DNA from: Blastocladiella emersonii ATCC 22665
Taxonomy: Eukaryota > Blastocladiomycota > Blastocladiomycetes > Blastocladiales > Blastocladiaceae
Direction of reading: 5' to 3'
Assembly (NCBI GenBank): GCA_025594325.1
Contig: JANHCV010000002.1
Location: 1,798,001-1,862,000 of the forward strand
DNA length: 64,000 nt
Shown: positions 59,353-64,000 of the stretch, one piece after another
Layout: each line of letters opens with the position of its first letter
Numbering within the stretch: position 1 is the stretch's first letter
Translations under genes and position numbers: made by a program
Notes under the pieces: generated by a model
What the model was told of the DNA's origin: nothing
Database searches by the model: none
What the model saw: only the letters and a program-made list of their open reading frames with translations

Positions 59353-61589
59353 ATGTCACGCACCTCGCCCGCCCCGGGCACCACCACGGGTCCCGCGCCG
59401 CTGGTCCGCCGCACCAGCAACAACAACGGCGGCGCCGTCGCCGTCAACATCGGCAGCAGTGGCGCGGACCTCGAGGACGGCGTCGGCCTGCTCAACAACT
59501 CGCCCGTGCTTGAGGAGCGCCGCTCCGCGTCGCGCATCCAGTTTGTGCGCCGCGTCGCCGTCGTGGCCGGAGCCGCCGTCGTCATCTCGCGTACGCACAC
59601 GGGATGTTGTTACTGCGGAAGGGATGTCTCGCTGACATGAGCGGTTTCCGCACTCGCGCGCGCGTAGTCTCGCTTGTCGCCCTGACCACCGTCTTCCTGC
59701 CGGCGGTCCGCGGCGCGCCCATCCCGGCGACCGGCGAGCCGCGCATCTACGAGCGCGCCGCGGTCGCGTCCGAGGTCCCCGTGTGCTCCTCGATCGGAAA
59801 GGACCTGCTCAAGGCCGGCGGGTCGGCTGTCGACGCGGCCATTGGCACCGCGCTGTGGTACGCTCTTGCGCTCTCGCGCTCCCGCGTTCGCGGCCCACTC
59901 ACCGCACCTCATCTCTAGCGTCGGCTCCATTCACAGCTTCGCGTCGGGCATCGGCGGCGGCGGGTTCATGCTCGTCCGCGCCTCGAACGGGTCGGCGCAG
60001 GTGATCGACTTCCGCGAGGTGGCTCCGCGGGGCATCTCCGAGTCGCTGTTCGCGGGCGACAACAAGCGCGCGCAGATCGGCGGCCTGGCCGTCGGCGTGC
60101 CCGGCGAGCTGCGCGGGTTCGAGGCCGCGCACCGCGCGTACGGCAAGCTCGCGTGGGCCGACGTGATTGCCCCCGTCGCGGCGCTCAACGAGGGCGGGTT
60201 CCGCGTCAACGAGGTCCTGGCCGGCCGGCTCGCGAGCAACCGCGACTGGATCCTCGCGTCGCCCGCGTGGCGCGACGTGTTTGCGCCGTCGGGGACCCTG
60301 GTGGTCGCCGGCGACGTGGTCAAGCGCACGGCGCTCGCCAAGACGCTGCGCGCGGTCGCCAAGGAGGGCGCGCGCGCCTTCTACGAGGGCCCGATCGCGA
60401 AAGCGCTCGTCGAGGCCGCGCAGGCCGAGCGCGGGGTCATTTCCGAGGCCGATTTCGCCGGGTACACGCCCGAGCTCCGCCAGCCCGCGACCGCGTGGTA
60501 CAAGGGCCGCAAGATCATGTCGGCCGGCGCCCCCGCCTCGGGCCACGTCCTCATCTACATGCTCAACATCCTCGAACGGTACTCGTTCCGCGAGGGGCCA
60601 AACGCGCTCGACTACCACCGTATCGTCGAGGCGATGCGGTTTGGGTTCGCGCGTCGGTCTGAGCTCGGCGATCCTGCTTTCGTACGTTGATTTTGGGGTT
60701 TCTGTGGTGCGAAATGGGCTAACGGACGGATGGCGTGTAGCTCGAGCTCCGCGAGCGCCTCGGCCAGATCATCTCCAAGGAGGAAGCCGCCGCTGCGCGC
60801 CGCAACATCTCGGACGTACGCCGCTCCCACATTCACGTCCTCCGCCCAACCCCAATCTCACGCGCGCGGTTCCGCACGTAGACCACGTCGTTCCCGCCGT
60901 CGCACTACGCGCCCAAGTACGAGAACGCGCCATCGCACGGGACCACGCACATTTCGGTGGTCGACGCGTCGGGCATGGCCGTGGCCGTGACCACGACCGT
61001 GAACCTCATCTTCGGGTCGCGCATCCTCGAGCCGTCGACGGGCGTCATCCTCAACAACCAGATGGACGATTTCTCGTACCGCAACTTTACCAACTTCTTC
61101 GGGCTCCCGCCGTCGCCGTCCAACTATGTCGGTGCGTTCGGGTCCGCGGTCTGCTGTGTGCGGGGACAAGTGCTGATCTCGTCCTCGCGTGTATTTGTAG
61201 CCCCGCTCAAGCGGCCCATGTCCTCGACCTCGCCGACGATCGTCGAGCAGGACGGCGCGCTCGCGCTCGTAGTCGGCGGGTCGGGCGGCTCGCGCATCAT
61301 CTCGTCCGTGTTCCAGACCATCGTCAACTTCATCGACTTCGAGTGGCCCGTGACGCGCGCCGTGGTCGCGCCGCGCCTGCACGACCAGCTGTTCCCGGAC
61401 CTGCTCGAGGTCGAGGAGGGCTTCCCCGAAGTCGTCGCGCGCGACCTCGAGCTCAACAAGCACCACAAGCTCAAGCGGCTTCCCACGGGCACCCACGAGT
61501 CGGTCGTTCAGGCCATTGCGCGGACCGCTGACGGAAAGCTCGAGGCGGTCGCGGATTACCGCAAGGGCGGCGAGCCCGACGGGTACTGA
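59353..61589 (+). CDS. Gamma-glutamyltransferase (glutathione hydrolase), type II membrane protein
   Basis: Six exons: 59353-59590, 59668-59857, 59919-60681, 60741-60815, 60882-61131, 61201-61589; 634 residues. The enzyme cleaves the gamma-glutamyl bond of glutathione and its conjugates, outside the cytosol (vacuole or secretory route). A short cytosolic tail is followed by a signal anchor (VAVVAGAAVVISLSLVALTTV). The large-subunit part has CSSIGKDLLKAGGSAVDAAIGTALCVG, SGIGGGGFMLVR and DFREVAP. The autocleavage site gives the nucleophile T443 in GTTHISVVD. The small subunit has VNLIFGS, DDFSYRN, KRPMSSTSPTIV and GGSGGSRII. All catalytic motifs appear intact. The last intron (61132-61200) is 69 nt, in frame and stop-free, so retention would insert 23 residues in the small subunit. 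Confidence 0.95.
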
Positions 61590-61774
61590 GCTTGGGGGGC
61601 GGGCAAGTTTTGTTCACGTTGCCCGGACGGGCGCGTCGCGCCACCTCCTTCCTCTCTTTCCCTCTCTACCTTGCACGATCCACATGAATATGAAATGAAC
61701 CACTCGCCGCAATGTATTGGAATGCCACCCGTCTAAGTTGTCAGTCGGTCAGTTGAGAGTTGCTGGTCGCGCGC

Positions 61775-63300
61775 TCACCACGCGGTGCGGACGTGGCCCT
61801 GCGACGCCGTGCCGCGCGACGACACCGAGTCCATGCGCGATGGCGGCTGCCCCGGCGCCGCGCCTGTGTACGCGCTCGCGGTCGTGCCAGCGCTGCTGTA
61901 TACGTTGTACGCGGTGGGCGCCGGCCGTGGGTACTGCTGCTGCGCGGGCTCGTACCGCTGCGGCTGCTGGCTGTACTGCTGTGGCCAGTACTGCTGCTCC
62001 CTTGCGTCGCCAGCCTCGGCCATGGGCGGCGGGTACTGCCACACGAGCGGCGCGGGCGTAGGCTCTGGCAGCGCGGCCGGTTGTGGCGGCATCGGGACCA
62101 TGCCGTTGTACGTGGCGAGCGTCGACGTGGGCCCGTGGAACGTCTCGAGCTCCTTGTCCTCGGCGGCCGACCGCGGCTGCAGGTAGTAGTCGAGCGGGCT
62201 CACGGCGGACGCGGGCGACACGATGGTCGTGGTGTGGTGCGTCGAGTGCTTGCGCGAACCGGATGCCCCGCCGCCGGCGCCGCCGTGACCGCCCGTGTGG
62301 TTGGACGACGAGCGTTGCAGCAGCGCGCGGGTTTGCGGGATCGCGTGTCGGAAGAAGGTGTACGACTCGACTACGGCGACGGGAGGTGCGGATCAGTACT
62401 CGTACCTCGAGTGAGAGAGATGGTACACGTACGGCACGGCGCGAATCGGTTGAGCGTGATCGCGATGAACGGGATCGTCGGGTCCGTGGGCATGATCTGT
62501 GCCCAGACGAGGAACACGAGGTACGCGACGTCGCACACGATCGCGGGCAGGTACGGCGTGAGGGCCTCGACGTGGTCGCGCCACCCGACGCGGTCCTTGA
62601 TCCCGCGCACGATGATGGCGTGGAACAGCGCGTCGATGGTCAGGTTCGCCACAAACGCCGACGCAAACGCGATCCCGGACACGATTCGCTCCAGATCGCG
62701 CGCGTCCAGCAGGTCCGCCGGGTACTGCCGCTTGCGCCGCTGCTCGACGTACTTGACCTCGAGCAGCCGCACGCGTGTGATCGCGACTGCGCTGATGCCC
62801 AGCAGCACCCAGATCACCGCCGTGAGGATTGGGAACGCGAGCGACGGCCGGCGGCCTGGGAGCGCGTTCTGTGCGCCGGCCGCGCGGTGGCGGCGCGAGG
62901 AGGAGGACGGCTTGGCGGATGGCGACGCCGTCTCGGCCGTGTGCGAGTACACGATGCTGACGCGGTACGACCGGCACGCCGTGACGAGGGCGAACCCGAC
63001 GCGCAGGAACCAGTCACCCGCGAGCGAGACGTAGGACGAGTTGGCGAACAGCGTGTTCTTGGAGAAGTAGGCGAGGATGTACACGATCTCGACGAAGGGC
63101 GTCGGCAGCAGGACCACGCAGCCGATGGCGCTCGCGAGCCAGAACCGCGACCGCGCGCCGAGGAAGCCGCGCACGCACAGCATCACGCAGATGGCGAGCA
63201 GGACCACGCCCAGCGCGTGCATCAGCAGACCGACAAAGTAGGCCACGTCGCGGATCTCGGTCCACTTGATGGCGAACGTGACGCCGCCGCTGCTGCTCAT
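61775..63300 (-). CDS. Seven-transmembrane protein with Gln/Pro/Tyr-rich tail
   Basis: Two exons: 63300-62433 and 62370-61775 (62-nt intron, GTACGT donor, CCGTAG acceptor, phase 1); 487 residues. Seven hydrophobic segments are visible: VAYFVGLLMHALGVVLLAIC; WLASAIGCVVLLPTPFVEIV; FLRVGFALVTACRSY; AFPILTAVIWVLLGISAVAI; IVSGIAFASAFVANLTIDAL; LPAIVCDVAYLVFLVWAQIM; and a seventh around IPFIAITLNRFAP at the exon junction. A short extracellular N-terminus and a ~190-residue cytosolic tail rich in Ser, Gln, Pro and Tyr (QQYWPQQYSQQPQRYEPAQQ) give a GPCR-like layout. No DRY or NPxxY motif or named fungal receptor class was recognised; other 7-TM membrane proteins are equally possible. Confidence 0.8.
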
Positions 63301-63910
63301 GGTGGTGGCGATGGGGAGGGCAGGGGGCGAGGCGGGGGTTGTCGATGGGTGCGAGGCGTGAGGCGAGAGGAGAGCGGGGGATCAGGGACGGCGATCACAG
63401 TGCAGGGAGAGAGAGAGAACCCGCGCAGGACCTTGTCGCGCACACACATCGCCGTCGTTCGTCGCGTCGCGTCCCCAACACGTTTGTGCTGCGCGTCCGC
63501 GGCCAAGCGGCGGCGCCAGGTCCCCGCAGCGTGACGACAGCGGCGTCGGCGGGATGCGGAGCGGCTGCAGGTGCTGAAACCGGCGGCCGAGCCAGTGGTT
63601 TGGAGCCGGGTGAACCGCCGCCCGCCGGATGGGCCGACGCTCACTCGATGCTGTGGCGGATGCGGGGGCAAACGTTCGCGCCACGATAGCCTTATGGCGC
63701 CGATGGCGCAACGCGGTCCGCGTGGGGCACAGTGTTCGAGAAGCGTGTGGCGCCTTAGGGTTGTGATCGAAGCCGTGATGGGCGCAAGCGTGACCACTGA
63801 AGTGAAAATGCGCGCGCTGACCACCGCTTGTGACATCAATGAGGGGTCTACGTCGTGGAAATGGACGTCTATACAGCTGTATGAACCAAGAGTGCTGCGC
63901 AAGACGCGAT
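63301..63910. other. Intergenic region
   Basis: 610 bp between the start of the 7-TM gene and the 3' end of the next minus-strand gene. CT-rich near 63400 on the minus strand. Open frames here are shadows without protein character. Confidence 0.45.
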
Positions 63911-64000
63911 CTAAGGCTTGGACTCATCGTCGCCCAGCTTCGGGTGAGCTGCCGCGGCCCCGGCCGCGCTTTCGATAGCAATGATCACGTCGGCCGCCGG
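63911..64000 (-). CDS. C-terminal end of a gene continuing beyond the window
   Basis: On the minus strand the last 90 bases read as 29 codons and TAG (63913-63911): ADVIIAIESAAGAAAAHP, then KLGDDESKP. The open frame, codon bias and charged C-terminus look like a real protein end. Too little is visible to name it. Confidence 0.4.
   Translation of the reverse strand, partial: PAADVIIAIESAAGAAAAHPKLGDDESKP

Noticed and set aside
1-64000. CRISPR array, bacterial operons, riboswitches or rRNA
   Set aside because: No regularly spaced short repeats, ribosome-binding sites or rRNA-like blocks; the genes are intron-containing and eukaryotic.

Overview
The window is GC-rich eukaryotic nuclear DNA, most likely from a basidiomycete yeast (Tremellomycetes/Trichosporonales-like; this is inferred from gene style, not a database match). 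Almost every gene is interrupted by 57-85 nt introns with GTACGT/GTGCGT-type donors, a CTAAC/CTGAC branch site and a GTGTAG-type acceptor. Many proteins carry mitochondrial presequences, and typical fungal families are present: MDM12, a CHASE hybrid histidine kinase, a GPI-anchored chitin-deacetylase-like protein, an ABCC transporter and a Ty3/gypsy chromovirus. Exon structures were assigned by eye from reading phase and splice motifs.

Layout. 0-7 kb: the 3' end of an Ala/Pro-rich FG-containing protein, then a tandem array of F-box-like paralogues (two intact, one broken). 7-18 kb: a hybrid histidine kinase whose kinase core looks degenerate, a long intronless orphan gene sharing a 33-bp promoter repeat with it, a multi-exon membrane protein and pyridoxal kinase. 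18-26 kb: an RlmN-like radical-SAM protein, a NodB-fold deacetylase-like protein, a DTW-domain protein, an unknown protein with an apparent one-base frame slip, and MDM12. 26-32 kb: a cluster of mitochondrially targeted helical-repeat (PPR-like) paralogues, one intact and three broken. 32-39 kb: a fragment resembling the acetyl-CoA carboxylase carboxyltransferase domain, then a complete but decayed chromovirus with 216-bp LTRs and a CCTAC target duplication. 39-49 kb: foldback repeat copies, a full-length B12-dependent methylmalonyl-CoA mutase, a small unknown gene and two more PPR-like genes. 49-64 kb: ordinary housekeeping-type genes (ABCC transporter, Sel1-repeat protein, His/Pro/Tyr-rich protein, cyclophilin, gamma-glutamyltransferase, a 7-TM protein) and the tail of one more gene.

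The region between about 26 and 49 kb behaves as an accessory zone, with multigene-family decay, a retroelement, a displaced gene fragment and foldback repeats. The methylmalonyl-CoA mutase sits inside it. Gamma-glutamyltransferase and the ABCC transporter would fit a shared role in glutathione-conjugate handling, but no operon-like logic is expected in a fungus. The observations most worth a second look are the B12 enzyme, the RlmN-like radical-SAM protein that lacks the methyl-carrier cysteines, the degenerate sensor kinase with an intact receiver, and the orphan 688-aa gene.
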